From JACVRW01 sp034664125 (GTDB lineage Bacteria; Actinomycetota; Thermoleophilia; Solirubrobacterales; Thermoleophilaceae), in assembly GCA_034664125.1 (NCBI GenBank), contig JAXDIG010000033.1:4324-68323 (forward strand): 64,000 nt of DNA, written 5' to 3'. The notes below the pieces were generated by a model that did not search any database, was not told the origin of the DNA, and was given only the letters and a program-made list of their open reading frames with translations. Each line of letters opens with the position of its first letter. Positions within the stretch are counted from its first letter, which is position 1. The translations under genes and the position numbers were made by a program. This document shows positions 41,344 through 50,330 of this stretch, piece after piece.

Positions 41344-43257
41344 TTAGCGCCTATCAGCGATCTCGTGGCGAGCGCGCTCGGCGAACTCCGCGAGCGGCTG
41401 AGAGCCCAGATCGCCCTCGCGGTGGCGCCGCACCGCGACCGCTTCGGCCTCCTGCTCGGCATCGCCCACGACGAGCATGTAGGGCACCTTCAGCACCTCG
41501 GCCTCGCGGATCTTCTTGGCGATCGACTCCGAGCGCTCGTCCACCTGCACGCGCAGGCCGGCCTCGCGCAGCCGGTCGGCGACCAGGCGGGCGTAGTCGA
41601 GGTGGCGATCGGAGATCGGCAGGACGATCGCCTGGACGGGCGCCAGCCAGAGCGGGAACTCGCCCGCGTAGTGCTCGATCAGGATGCCGATGAAGCGCTC
41701 GAAGGACCCCATCAGCGCCCGGTGGATCATCACCGGGCGGTGGTCGGCGTTGTCGGCGCCCGTGTAGGCGAGCTCGAAGCGCTCCGGCATGTAGTAGTCG
41801 AGCTGGACCGTGCCGAGCTGCCAGGAGCGCCCGATGGCGTCCGTGATGTGGGCGTCGATCTTCGGGCCGTAGAAGGCGCCGTCGCCCTCGTTGAGGTCGT
41901 ACTCGAGCCCGTTGCTCTCGAGCGTGCGCCGCAGCGCCGCCTCCGCCTTGTCCCACATCTCGTCGGTGCCGACCCGCTTCTCCGGCCGGGTGGACAGCTC
42001 CAGGCGCGGCTTCAGGCCGAACTGCTCGTAGATGTAGAAGCCGAAGTCCAGGCAGCGCAGCGCCTCCTCCTCGATCTGGTCCTCGGTGCAGAACACGTGA
42101 GCGTCGTCCTGGGTGATGTGGCGCACCCGCAGCAGGCCGTGCAGGGTCCCGCTGGGCTCGTGGCGGTGCACCAGCCCCTGCTCCGCAAGCCGGATCGGCA
42201 GGTCGCGGTAGGAGCGCAGCTCGTGCTTGTAGATCTGGCAGTGGGCCGGGCAGTTCATGGGCTTCAGCCCCATCGTGCGGCCCTCGACCTCGGTGAAGTA
42301 CATGTGGTCGCGGTAGACGTCCCAGTGGCCCGAGCGCTTCCAGAGGTCCACGTCGTAGAGGATCGGCGTGCGCACCTCGGTGTAGCCGCGCTCCACGTTG
42401 GTCGAGCGCCACAGGTCGGTCAGCTCGTTCCAGATGTGCGTGCCGTTGGGCAGCCAGAACGGCGACCCGGGCGACAGGTCGGAGAGCATGAACAGCGACA
42501 GCTCGCGGCCCAGCTTGCGGTGGTCGCGGGCGCGCGCCTCCTCGAGCCGGCGCAGGTGCTCCGCGAGGTCCTCCTTGGACAGGAACGCGGTGCCGTAGAT
42601 GCGGGTGAGCATCTGGCGGGCGGCGTCGCCGCGCCAGTAGGCGCCCGCCACGCTCGTGAGCTTGAAGGCCTTGATGCGCTTGGTGCCGGGGCCGTGCGGG
42701 CCGCGGCAGAGGTCCGTGAACGGGCCGTTGCGGTAGAGCGAGACGGTCTGGACGCCTTGGTCGCGGACGAGGTCCTCGATCAGCTCGACCTTGTAGTCCT
42801 GCCCCTCGGCCCGGAAGCGCTCGATCGCCTCCTCGACGGGCACGTCTGTGCGCTCGAAGTGCTCGTCGGCCGCGATGTGCTCGCGCATCTTCTGCTCGAT
42901 GCGCTCGAAGTCCTCGTCGGAGACCTTGACGCCCTCCGGGAACTCGAAGTCGTAGTAGAAGCCGTCGTCGATCGGCGGTCCGATCGAGATCTTCACGCCC
43001 GGGTAGAGCTCCATCACGGCGGTGGCGAGGACGTGGGCCGCGTCGTGGCGGATCAGCCAGAGCGCATCGGGGTCCTTGGCCGTCACGATCTCGACCGGCC
43101 CCTCGGCGAGCGGCGCGTCGAGATCGCGCAGGTCGCCGTTCTGGCGCACGCCGAGCGCGGCCCGGGCCAGGCCCTCGCCGATCGCGCGGGCGGCGTCGGC
43201 GCCGGTGGCCCCGTCGGGGAGCTCGAGCGGGGAGCCGTCGGGAAGCGTGACCTTCAT
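41344..43257 (-). CDS. thrS: Threonyl-tRNA synthetase
   Basis: 637-aa class II synthetase. N-terminal TGS domain (MKVTLPDGSPLELPDGATG), then the editing domain with the HxxxH pattern (LIRHDAAHVLATAVMELYPG) and the catalytic core. The core shows the MNCPAHCQIYKHELRSYRDL zinc region and GTLHGLLRVRHITQDDAHVF. The C-terminal anticodon domain begins near WLAPVQAIVLPISDRHLDYA. The start ATG 43257 overlaps the stop of the upstream glycosyltransferase gene; infC follows after 64 bp. No T-box leader is expected or seen, since the upstream gene is coupled. Confidence 0.97.
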   Translation of the reverse strand: MKVTLPDGSPLELPDGATGADAARAIGEGLARAALGVRQNGDLRDLDAPLAEGPVEIVTAKDPDALWLIRHDAAHVLATAVMELYPGVKISIGPPIDDGFYYDFEFPEGVKVSDEDFERIEQKMREHIAADEHFERTDVPVEEAIERFRAEGQDYKVELIEDLVRDQGVQTVSLYRNGPFTDLCRGPHGPGTKRIKAFKLTSVAGAYWRGDAARQMLTRIYGTAFLSKEDLAEHLRRLEEARARDHRKLGRELSLFMLSDLSPGSPFWLPNGTHIWNELTDLWRSTNVERGYTEVRTPILYDVDLWKRSGHWDVYRDHMYFTEVEGRTMGLKPMNCPAHCQIYKHELRSYRDLPIRLAEQGLVHRHEPSGTLHGLLRVRHITQDDAHVFCTEDQIEEEALRCLDFGFYIYEQFGLKPRLELSTRPEKRVGTDEMWDKAEAALRRTLESNGLEYDLNEGDGAFYGPKIDAHITDAIGRSWQLGTVQLDYYMPERFELAYTGADNADHRPVMIHRALMGSFERFIGILIEHYAGEFPLWLAPVQAIVLPISDRHLDYARLVADRLREAGLRVQVDERSESIAKKIREAEVLKVPYMLVVGDAEQEAEAVAVRRHREGDLGSQPLAEFAERARHEIADRR

Positions 43258-44534
43258 GCGCCCTCCACGCTATCGGGCGCCGGGACGCTCGATCCGGCGG
43301 CAGCCGAGAGCGCTGAGAGCGCGCGCAGCTCGCGCTCCAGCGCGGCGGTGACCAGGAAGCGCTCGCGCACCCGCTCGCGGCCGGCGCGGCCCATCTCCAC
43401 GGCCAGGCCGGGGTCACGGACCAGCTCCACGAGCCGCGCGGCGAGCTGCTCGGGCTCGTTGGCGAGAAAGCCGTCCACGGAGTCCCGCACGGTGAGGCGC
43501 AGGCCGCCGTCGGCGCGGCCCACCACCGGGGTGCGCTTCCAGAGCGTCTCGCAGGGGGCGAGGTCGAAGCCCTCGCGCAGCGACAGCTCGAGCGCGGCGC
43601 GGGCCAGCCGCTGCAGCGCCCCGACCTCGAGGCTCCCGAGGCCCTCGTAGCTCGTCAGCAGGAGCAGGTCGTCCTCCCCGGCGGCGAAGTCCGACACCTC
43701 CTTGGCGGCGCGCCAGTCCTCGGCGGCGCTCGGGTCGAGCAGCCCGGCCAGCACCAGCTGCAGGGTCGGCTCCTCGGCCTTGGCGAGGCGGAACGCCTCG
43801 ATCGCCGCGTGCGGGTCGTCCCAGCGGTCGAGCTGGACGACCTGGAGCACGAACGGCCGCTCGAGGTCCACGCCGAGCGGGCGCACCACGCGTCCCGGCA
43901 GGCGCGCTTCCAGGTCGAGGTTGCGCGAGTCGAGCGGGTCGATTCCCGGCGGGGCGGCGTGGAGGCGGTCGTCGCGCAGCGCCTCGGGGGCGAACGACTG
44001 ATGCGGCACGAGGATCAGCCGGCACGCGTCCAGCACGCCGACCACGCGCTCGAGCGCATCCCCCTCCGCGTGCGAGGCGTCGAGGTGGCAGCGCCACGCC
44101 ACCGGCACGTCGAGGCCGGCCGCGAGGCCGACCGTGCCCGGGTCGTGCAGGACCACGAGGTCGGCCGTGCCGTTGAGGCCGCGGCCGACGCGCTCGCAGG
44201 CCTCGCTCCAGACCTCCCAGTCCTCATCCCCGATCGCGCTCTCGCCGCCGCGCAGCCCGTGCTCGAGCGAGCTGCCGACGCGCCGCAGGTCCGGATCGGC
44301 GAACAGCACGCGCCACTCCACCGCCACGCCGGCCCCGGCCGCCAGCGGCAGCATCCCGCCGAGCAGCTCGGGCACCGGGCCCGGAGCCCCGGCGGCGCTG
44401 ACGTGAAGAATGCGCGCGCCTTTGAGGGGCGCCGCGGCATCCTGGAGCGCCTCGACGGCGCGACCCCCGGCCAGCGGCGCGTAGTCGCCCGGTGCCCGCG
44501 CGGCGACTGCCATGGGCTGGAGGTCGGCGGCCAC
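43254..44534 (-). CDS. GT4 glycosyltransferase, trehalose synthase (TreT)-like
   Basis: About 426 aa. The opening (LQPMAVAARAPGDYAPLAGG) and the layout resemble TreT/trehalose-phosphorylase-type GT4 enzymes. Those have a first Rossmann domain with ARILHVSAAGAP and DLVVLHDPGTVGLAAGLD, and a second with FVLQVVQLDRWDDPHAAIEA. The catalytic E-x7-E is EGFDLAPCETLWKRTPVVG near residue 355. It would link an NDP-glucose to glucose or a related acceptor in the cytosol; the exact substrate is not proven. Start GTG 44534 is preferred because it keeps the first strand, with ATG 44513 as alternative. Its stop overlaps thrS (ATGA). Confidence 0.8.
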   Translation of the reverse strand: MAADLQPMAVAARAPGDYAPLAGGRAVEALQDAAAPLKGARILHVSAAGAPGPVPELLGGMLPLAAGAGVAVEWRVLFADPDLRRVGSSLEHGLRGGESAIGDEDWEVWSEACERVGRGLNGTADLVVLHDPGTVGLAAGLDVPVAWRCHLDASHAEGDALERVVGVLDACRLILVPHQSFAPEALRDDRLHAAPPGIDPLDSRNLDLEARLPGRVVRPLGVDLERPFVLQVVQLDRWDDPHAAIEAFRLAKAEEPTLQLVLAGLLDPSAAEDWRAAKEVSDFAAGEDDLLLLTSYEGLGSLEVGALQRLARAALELSLREGFDLAPCETLWKRTPVVGRADGGLRLTVRDSVDGFLANEPEQLAARLVELVRDPGLAVEMGRAGRERVRERFLVTAALERELRALSALSAAAGSSVPAPDSVEGA

Positions 44535-44599
44535 GCGGGGAGCGTACTTCCGGTCGTGCCGGCCGGGGGCGCCGCTTGCCGGGGGCGGGGCGCCCGCGC

Positions 44600-45640
44600 C
44601 TAGCCGCCCGCCGGTTCCACGCGGCCGCGCACCTCGCCCAGCGGCTCGCCGCGCAGCACCACCTCGTCGCCGTCCTCGAGGAACGTGCGCGTCGACCCGT
44701 CGGGCAGCTCGATCGGCTCCGTGCCGGCCCACGAGAGCTCCAGCAGGCAGCCGCGCTGCTGGCGCTCTGGCCCGGAGATCGTGCCTGTGGCGAGCAGGTC
44801 GCCCACTCGCAGGCTCGCCCCGTTGGAGGTGAGGTGCGCGATCTGCTGCGCGATCGACCAGTACAGGTGGCGCGTGCTCGTGCTGGCCACCACCGCGCCG
44901 TTCAGCTCCACCTCGAGCGGGATGTCGTAGGCCCAGGGCGTCTCTCGCAGGTACGGCAGCGGCTCGGGCTCCTGCGGCTCGGCAGCCACGCGGAAGGGCT
45001 CGAGCTCGGACAGCGGCACGACCCACTGCGAGATCGACGTCGCGAACGACTTGCCGAGGAACGGCCCGAGCGGCCGGTACTCCCAGCCCTGGATGTCGCG
45101 GGCCGACCAGTCGTTCACGAGGACCATGCCGAACACGTGGTCGAGCGCCCGCTCCACCGGCACCGGCTCCCCGTGCCGGCTCGCGACCCCGATCGCGACG
45201 CCCGCCTCGAGCTCGATGTCCAGCGCGCGCGTGGGGCCGAACTCCCCCTCCCCCAGCTGCCCGCGCGGTCGCCGCACCGGCGTCCCGCTCGGCACGACCG
45301 TGCCGGCCCTCCCGTGGTAGCCGACCGGCAGCCGGCGCCAGTTGGGCAGGAGCGGCTCGGCGTCGGGGCGGAACATGCGCCCGACGTTCTCCGCGTGGTG
45401 CAGCGACGAGTAGAAGTCCACGTAGTCGGCGACCTCGAACGGCATCGCCGGCTCCCCCTCGACCTCGACGCCGTCCTCGAGGCGGCCGCGGATCTCCTCC
45501 CAGAACTGCGGCCCGCGCGCCATGAAGGCGTTTAGGGAGTCGCTCGCGAACACGGGGTCGAGCGAGCTCAGGTCCAGGATCCGGTCCCCCGCCCGGGCGC
45601 ACACCCCGCCGCCCGCGAGCACCCCGTAGGCGAGCGTCAC
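44600..45640 (-). CDS. fahA: Fumarylacetoacetase
   Basis: Last enzyme of tyrosine/homogentisate breakdown, splitting fumarylacetoacetate into fumarate and acetoacetate (346 aa). The FAH hallmarks are VDFYSSLHHAENVGRMFRP, LPNWRRLPVGYHGRAGTVV, FGMVLVNDWSARDIQGWEY, GKSFATSISQWVVPL and LYWSIAQQIAHLTSNGASLR with the catalytic His. The N-terminal SH3-like domain is shortened compared with typical 400-plus-residue enzymes. The start is GTG 45640, 4 bp after the MBL gene's stop. No hmgA or hppD is in view, so the rest of the pathway is elsewhere. Confidence 0.92.
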   Translation of the reverse strand: MTLAYGVLAGGGVCARAGDRILDLSSLDPVFASDSLNAFMARGPQFWEEIRGRLEDGVEVEGEPAMPFEVADYVDFYSSLHHAENVGRMFRPDAEPLLPNWRRLPVGYHGRAGTVVPSGTPVRRPRGQLGEGEFGPTRALDIELEAGVAIGVASRHGEPVPVERALDHVFGMVLVNDWSARDIQGWEYRPLGPFLGKSFATSISQWVVPLSELEPFRVAAEPQEPEPLPYLRETPWAYDIPLEVELNGAVVASTSTRHLYWSIAQQIAHLTSNGASLRVGDLLATGTISGPERQQRGCLLELSWAGTEPIELPDGSTRTFLEDGDEVVLRGEPLGEVRGRVEPAGG

Positions 45641-45644
45641 GGAA

Positions 45645-46376
45645 TCAGCCGCGCACGACCTGGCTGCCCGGAACGATGTCGTCGCGGCCGTCCGCCCAGC
45701 GCACCCAGGCCTTGTGCCCGCCGTCGTAGTCGGGCGCCCAGAGGACGAGCGTCGCGTCCTGATCCCACACCTTGCAGGGCTCGTCGCCCTCCTCGTCCAG
45801 CCCGCGCCAGAGGCGGACGAACGCGTTGTTCTCCCACTCGTCGCCGACCGTGGTCGGGTCGGTGTGGCCGGGCTGCACGCGCGTCTCGGGCGGCAGCTTC
45901 ATCAGCACTTCCATGATCGAGTGCCTGAGGTCGGCGAAGCTGGTCGACCCGGGGGCGTGCACGCCGCCGACCGAGCGCCTGAAGAGCGTGTCCCCGGTGA
46001 ACACGTCGCCGCCGTTGATCACGAAGTTCAGCATCCCGGCGGTGTGCCCCGGAGTGTGCAGCGTCTCCACGTGCAGCCCGCCGAGCTCCAGCGTCTCACC
46101 GGGCTCGATCGTCCGGTCCACGCCCTCCAGCTGCTGCGCCTCGACCGGGTGCGCGAGCACCTCGGCGTCCTGCCAGACGTCGGCCTCGGCCACGTGGTCG
46201 TGGTGGTGGTGCGTGAGCAGGAGCGTCCGCACCCGTACCCCGAGGCGCTCGGCCGCCTCCACCAGCGGCGCGCACGGGCCGCCGGCGTCGACCACCAGGG
46301 CCGACCCGCCCTCCTCGTCGGCCACGAGGTAGGTGTTCGACAGCCACTCGTCGTTCATGGAGCGCTCGATGATCAC
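45645..46376 (-). CDS. MBL-fold metallo-hydrolase, glyoxalase II-like
   Basis: 243-aa cytosolic zinc hydrolase. The metal-binding motif is LLLTHHHHDHVAEAD (HxHxDH), followed by LHTPGHTAGMLNFVI, VFTGDTLFRRSVGG and the late VQPGHTDPTTVG. The last 50 residues (WDQDATLVLWAPDYDGGHKA) form an extra beta-rich domain not needed for the fold. The substrate is probably a thioester or similar, as in glyoxalase II, but cannot be fixed. The 4-bp spacing to the fumarylacetoacetase suggests a joint operon. Confidence 0.88.
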   Translation of the reverse strand: MIIERSMNDEWLSNTYLVADEEGGSALVVDAGGPCAPLVEAAERLGVRVRTLLLTHHHHDHVAEADVWQDAEVLAHPVEAQQLEGVDRTIEPGETLELGGLHVETLHTPGHTAGMLNFVINGGDVFTGDTLFRRSVGGVHAPGSTSFADLRHSIMEVLMKLPPETRVQPGHTDPTTVGDEWENNAFVRLWRGLDEEGDEPCKVWDQDATLVLWAPDYDGGHKAWVRWADGRDDIVPGSQVVRG

Positions 46377-46404
46377 GGGCGGCGAAGCCTAGTATCCGGC
46401 GGCC

Positions 46405-47475
46405 GTGGACGACCTGCGCGCACAGTTCCCCGTGTTCGAGCGGATCGAGTACCTCAACGCCGGCACGACCGGACCGATCCCGCGGGAGGCATACGACGCG
46501 GCGTCGGCGTCGCTGCGACGCCAGCTCGACGAGGGCCGCAGCGGCAAGGCGTTCTACGAGAAGTGCTCCGAGCGGATCGACCTCCTGCGCGGGCGCGTTG
46601 CAGGGCTGGTCGGCGCGGATCTCGGCGAGCTGGCGATCACGGGGTCGACCACCGACGGCGTGAACGCCGTGCTGGCGGCGCTCGACCTGGGGCCCGACGA
46701 CGAGGTCGTCACGAGCGAAGAGGAGCACCCCGGCGTGCTGGCGCCGCTCGGCGGGCTGCGCGAGCGGCGCGGCGTGAGCGTGCGCGTGGTGCCGTTCGCC
46801 GAGCTGGCGGCGGCCGTCGGCCCGCGCACGCGCCTCGTGGCCACCTCGCACGTCTCCTGGAAGACCGGCGCGGTCGTTGACGCCGCCGCGCTGGCCGCCA
46901 CGCCGGCGCTCGTGCTGCTCGACGGCGCGCAGGGCCTGGGCGCGGTGCCCGTCGACGTGGAGGCGCTCGGGTGCGACTTCTACGCGGCCTCGGGGCAGAA
47001 GTGGCTGTGCGGCCCGAACGGGCTCGGCTACCTGTACGCGCGCGCGGAGCTGGCGCGCGCCCTGCCCGCGCCCTGGCCCAGCTACTCCAGCCTCGCCGAC
47101 TCCACGCGTGCGCTCGAGCTCGACTTGCACCCCGACGCCCGCCGCCTGTCCATCGGCTTCCCGCCGGCAGACCACGTGGACTGGGCGCTGGCCGCCCTGG
47201 ACGTGCTGGAACGGCCGGGCCTGGCGGCGGTGCAGCAGCGCGCGGCTGAGCTGGCCGACGACCTGGCCGCCCGGCTCGGCTCGCGGGTCAAGCCGCGCGG
47301 GCGCTCGACGCTGGTGAGCTGGGAGGTGGCGGACCCCGAGGCCGAGGTGGAGCGCCTGCGCAGCGAGGGGTTCGCGCTGCGCGACCTGCCCGGCACCGGC
47401 ACGGTGCGCGCCTCGGTCGGGGCCTGGTCGAGCGAAGCGGCGCTCGCCAGGCTGGCCGAGCTCACTTCTGGGTGA
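46405..47475 (+). CDS. PLP-dependent class V aminotransferase / desulfurase-like
   Basis: 356-aa fold type I PLP enzyme. It begins VDDLRAQFPVFERIEYLNAG with the conserved Asn-Ala-Gly. VVTSEEEHPGVLAPLGGLRE is the substrate loop, LVLLDGAQGLGAVPVD carries the cofactor Asp, and the PLP lysine is in YAASGQKWLCGPNGLGYLYA. The family covers cysteine desulfurases, isopenicillin-N epimerases and kynureninase-like enzymes. No desulfurase-type cysteine loop is present, so an epimerase/transaminase type is more likely. Start GTG 46405 lies 28 bp from the divergent MBL gene. The 3' end overlaps the convergent 2-TM gene by 14 bp. Confidence 0.85.
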   Translation: MDDLRAQFPVFERIEYLNAGTTGPIPREAYDAASASLRRQLDEGRSGKAFYEKCSERIDLLRGRVAGLVGADLGELAITGSTTDGVNAVLAALDLGPDDEVVTSEEEHPGVLAPLGGLRERRGVSVRVVPFAELAAAVGPRTRLVATSHVSWKTGAVVDAAALAATPALVLLDGAQGLGAVPVDVEALGCDFYAASGQKWLCGPNGLGYLYARAELARALPAPWPSYSSLADSTRALELDLHPDARRLSIGFPPADHVDWALAALDVLERPGLAAVQQRAAELADDLAARLGSRVKPRGRSTLVSWEVADPEAEVERLRSEGFALRDLPGTGTVRASVGAWSSEAALARLAELTSG

Positions 47476-47701
47476 GGACCACGATCCCGAACACGATCGC
47501 CGCCAGGACGGTGGCCCCGCCGAGCACGCCGATCACCGCGTACACGGCGGCCTCGGCCACGCGGCCCGTGCGCCCGTAGTCGATCGCCCGCGTCGTGCCG
47601 AGGATTGCCAGCCCGTAGGCGGCCGTCACGCCTATGCCGGCCAGAAGGGACGCCCAGATCACCGTCAGGAGGGCGTCCCAGTCGACGAACGCCAGCGGCA
47701 T
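47462..47701 (-). CDS. Two-helix membrane peptide in phosphate uptake operon (79 aa)
   Basis: Two hydrophobic segments (ALLTVIWASLLAGIGVTAAYGL and AVYAVIGVLGGATVLAAIVFGI, shown in part) are joined by a basic loop (GTTRAIDYGRTGR). The ATG 47701 overlaps the PiT stop codon region (TGATG), so it is coupled to the transporter, perhaps as a small accessory subunit. I know no name for it. Its 3' end overlaps the convergent aminotransferase gene by 14 bp. Confidence 0.7.
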   Translation of the reverse strand: MPLAFVDWDALLTVIWASLLAGIGVTAAYGLAILGTTRAIDYGRTGRVAEAAVYAVIGVLGGATVLAAIVFGIVVLTQK

Positions 47702-48813
47702 CACGTCTCGGCCTGCGCAACCGGACCGGCCTGCTGCGCACGCCGGGAGAACAGCACGGCCGACCCGATCACGATCAGCACCGATACCACCAGCGGGCCC
47801 GCGGCGCCGGTGCCGAACAGGCGCGTGACGGCGTAGGTGAGCGCACCCATGGCGGCCGCCACCGGCAGCGTCACGATCCACGCCACGACGATGTTGCCCG
47901 CCACGCCCCAGCGCACGGCGGACAGGCGCTTGGCGGCGCCCGAGCCGATCACCGCGCCCGAGATCGTGTGTGTCGTGGAGAGCGGGAAGCCGCCGTGCGA
48001 GGAGGCCAGGATCACCGCGGCGCCGGCACCCTGGGCCGCGAAGCCCTGCGCCGAGTCCATCTTGTGGATGCGGCTGCCCATCGTCTTGATGATGCGCCAG
48101 CCGCCGGCGTACGTGCCGATCGCGATCGCCCCGGCGGCCGACACGACCACCCACGTCGGGGGGGTCGGGTCGCTGGCGGGCAGGGACCCGTAGGCCACCA
48201 GCGCGAGCGCGATCACGCCCATCGTCTTCTGGGCGTCGTTCGTGCCGTGGGCGAGCGCCAGCAGCCCGCCCGAGATCACCTGGCCGGTGCGGAAGCCGCG
48301 CGTGACCGGGCGCGGGCGCAGGCCGCCGACGATCCTGTAGAGGACCAGGATCGACGCGCCGCCCACGATGAAGGCGAGCGTGGGCGCGACCAGCGCCGGC
48401 AGCATCACCTTGCCGATGATCCCGTTCTCGAAGAAGACCGCGTCGGGGCCCTTCGCGACCAGCATCGACCCGACGATGCCGCCGATCAGCGCGTGCGAGG
48501 AGCTCGAGGGGAGCCCGAAGTACCAGGTGGTCAGGTTCCAGGCGATCGCCCCCACCAGGCCGCCGAATACGACGAGCAGGGTGATCGCTCCGGGGTCGAC
48601 CACGTCGCTCGCGACCGTTGCCGCCACCTTGAGCGAGATGAAGGCCCCGACGAAGTTCAGCATCGCGGCGTAGCCGACGGCCAGTCGGGGCGCCATCGCG
48701 CGCGTGGAGATCGACGTGGCCACGACGTTGGCGGTGTCGTGGAAGCCGTTGGTGAAGTCGAACGCCAGCGCCGTGGCGACGACGATGATCACGGTGAGCA
48801 GCTCGCCCTTCAT
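47701..48813 (-). CDS. pit: PiT-family inorganic phosphate transporter
   Basis: Proton- or cation-coupled low-affinity phosphate permease (370 aa, about 10 helices). The duplicated PiT signatures are both present: FTNGFHDTANVVATSISTRA near residue 20 and LALAHGTNDAQKTMGVIALA near 205. The start is ATG 48813 (MKGELLTVIIVVATALAFDF). It lies 16 bp downstream of the DUF47 gene, the usual regulator partner of PiT transporters. Confidence 0.94.
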   Translation of the reverse strand: MKGELLTVIIVVATALAFDFTNGFHDTANVVATSISTRAMAPRLAVGYAAMLNFVGAFISLKVAATVASDVVDPGAITLLVVFGGLVGAIAWNLTTWYFGLPSSSSHALIGGIVGSMLVAKGPDAVFFENGIIGKVMLPALVAPTLAFIVGGASILVLYRIVGGLRPRPVTRGFRTGQVISGGLLALAHGTNDAQKTMGVIALALVAYGSLPASDPTPPTWVVVSAAGAIAIGTYAGGWRIIKTMGSRIHKMDSAQGFAAQGAGAAVILASSHGGFPLSTTHTISGAVIGSGAAKRLSAVRWGVAGNIVVAWIVTLPVAAAMGALTYAVTRLFGTGAAGPLVVSVLIVIGSAVLFSRRAQQAGPVAQAET

Positions 48814-48829
48814 TCAGACCGACCTGCCA

Positions 48830-49471
48830 CTACGAGTTCTTGATGACGATGCCCTCGAGGATGTTGGCCACCCGCTCGGTGGCGTCGATCGCCTCCTCGA
48901 GGCGCTCGAAGATGTCCTTCCAGCGGATCACGACCATCGGGTCGATGCCGTTGTCGAACAGCGACGCGATCGCCTCACGGGTGATCCTGTCGCCGTCGTT
49001 CTCGAGGCGGTTGATCTCGACGGTGTAGTGCGAGATGTCCTTGAAGCCGCGCAGGCGCGGCATGGCCTCGGAGATCTGCCGCGCGGCGGCGTGCAGCACA
49101 TGCGCCAGGGCCTGCGCCTGCTCCATCGGCGCCTCGATCCTGTAGAGCCCGAGATAGTCGGCCACCTCTTCGGTGTAGTCCACGACGTCGTCGAGCGAGG
49201 ACGCGAGCGAATAGATGTCCTCGCGGTCGATCGGCGTGACGAAGGTCTGGTTGAGCCGCTGGATGATGTCGTGCGTGATCCGATCGCCGTCCTGCTCGCA
49301 GATCAGGATGTCGCGCGCGAGGTCGCTGCGCTCGGGGAAGTCCATGAGCATCTCGTCGAGCAGACCCGCGGCGCGCAGGATGTTGCCGCCGGCCTCCTCG
49401 AAGAGGTCGAAGAATTCGCGGTCACGCGGGGCGAGGACGCTGGAAAGCCGCACCGCGCCGGAAGGTACCAC
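48830..49471 (-). CDS. DUF47 PhoU-like phosphate transport regulator
   Basis: 213-aa all-helical protein of the DUF47 family (TIGR00153-like), which accompanies PiT transporters. Features are FFDLFEEAGGNILRAAGLLD, the metal-binding-like motif CEQDGDRITHDIIQRLNQTF, DREDIYSLASSLDDVVDYTE and NRLENDGDRITREAIASLFD, two PhoU-like repeats. The GTG start at 49471 overlaps the upstream phosphoesterase stop by 1 base (TAGTG). Confidence 0.92.
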   Translation of the reverse strand: MVPSGAVRLSSVLAPRDREFFDLFEEAGGNILRAAGLLDEMLMDFPERSDLARDILICEQDGDRITHDIIQRLNQTFVTPIDREDIYSLASSLDDVVDYTEEVADYLGLYRIEAPMEQAQALAHVLHAAARQISEAMPRLRGFKDISHYTVEINRLENDGDRITREAIASLFDNGIDPMVVIRWKDIFERLEEAIDATERVANILEGIVIKNS

Positions 49472-50133
49472 TAGGACACGTCGAAACGTGACTGCTCGAT
49501 GCGCTTGGCCGGCAGCTCGCCGACCTTGGCGCGCACCTCGCGCGCGGCGCTCTCCCAGTCGTAGGCGACGCGGCGCAGCTCCACGCGGCCCTCGTCATCG
49601 ACGATCGCGTAGGCGGCGCGGCGATCGCCGTCCAGCGGAATCCCCACGCTGCCCGGGTTGACCAGCTCGATCCCACCCGGCCCCTCACGCATGAACTGCA
49701 GGTGGGTGTGGCCGAAGACGACGCGCTGCGCCTCCACCCCCATCAGCCGCTCCGCATCCGTGTCGCGGGGCTCGGGATAGAAGCTGTCCATGTCCGAGAG
49801 CGGCGAGGCGTGGCAGTAGAGCGTGCTGCCGTGGGTCACGGACTCGGGCAGCGCGGCGAGCTCGTGCGAGAGCTCCTCCCCGGCCAGCTCACGAGAGCGC
49901 TCGATCACACCGGTCATCGCCTCGGGCGCGTCAGAGGCGTCGACGAGCCAGCGGTCCACGTTCCCGCGGATCCATTCCGCGTCCAGCTGCCTGAGGCGAT
50001 CGGCGGTTTCGCGCGGCCAGGCGCCGAAGCCGACGTGGTCGCCGCCGAGCAGGAAGCGCTCCGCCGGGCAGTCGTCGATGACCGCCTCGAGCGCGAGGAG
50101 GTTGCCGTGCACGTCGTAGAGCAGCCCGAGCAC
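49471..50133 (-). CDS. Calcineurin-like metallophosphoesterase, YfcE type
   Basis: 220-aa dimetal phosphoesterase. Motifs: LLYDVHGNLLALEAVI (DxHG), LLGGDHVGFGAWP (GGD), IRGNVDRWL (GNxD), and VFGHTHLQFM (GHTH) followed by ELVNPGSVGIPLDGDRRAAY. The pattern matches small bacterial MPEs acting on phosphodiesters. It is the first gene of the phosphoesterase-DUF47-PiT-2TM group, making phosphate release and uptake a plausible joint theme. Confidence 0.9.
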   Translation of the reverse strand: MLGLLYDVHGNLLALEAVIDDCPAERFLLGGDHVGFGAWPRETADRLRQLDAEWIRGNVDRWLVDASDAPEAMTGVIERSRELAGEELSHELAALPESVTHGSTLYCHASPLSDMDSFYPEPRDTDAERLMGVEAQRVVFGHTHLQFMREGPGGIELVNPGSVGIPLDGDRRAAYAIVDDEGRVELRRVAYDWESAAREVRAKVGELPAKRIEQSRFDVS

Positions 50134-50330
50134 GGCAGCGCACGTTACGCGACCGTGGCCGATCGCGTCACCCTCCGCCTGCCCGCTATTTGGGCGTGCG
50201 GCCGGCGGCCGTCCCGGGTAGCTACAGGCATGGGCTACTTGAGCGCCCGCTGCGTGCGTGGACGGATGTCCGACTCTGGGGCGCCGCGCTCACGCAGGGT
50301 GCGCGGGCGGTCGAGCGTCAGAAGGTAGTG

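Noticed and set aside
43258..43500. T-box leader for thrS
   Set aside because: The upstream gene overlaps the thrS start codon, leaving no leader, and no T-box sequence is present.
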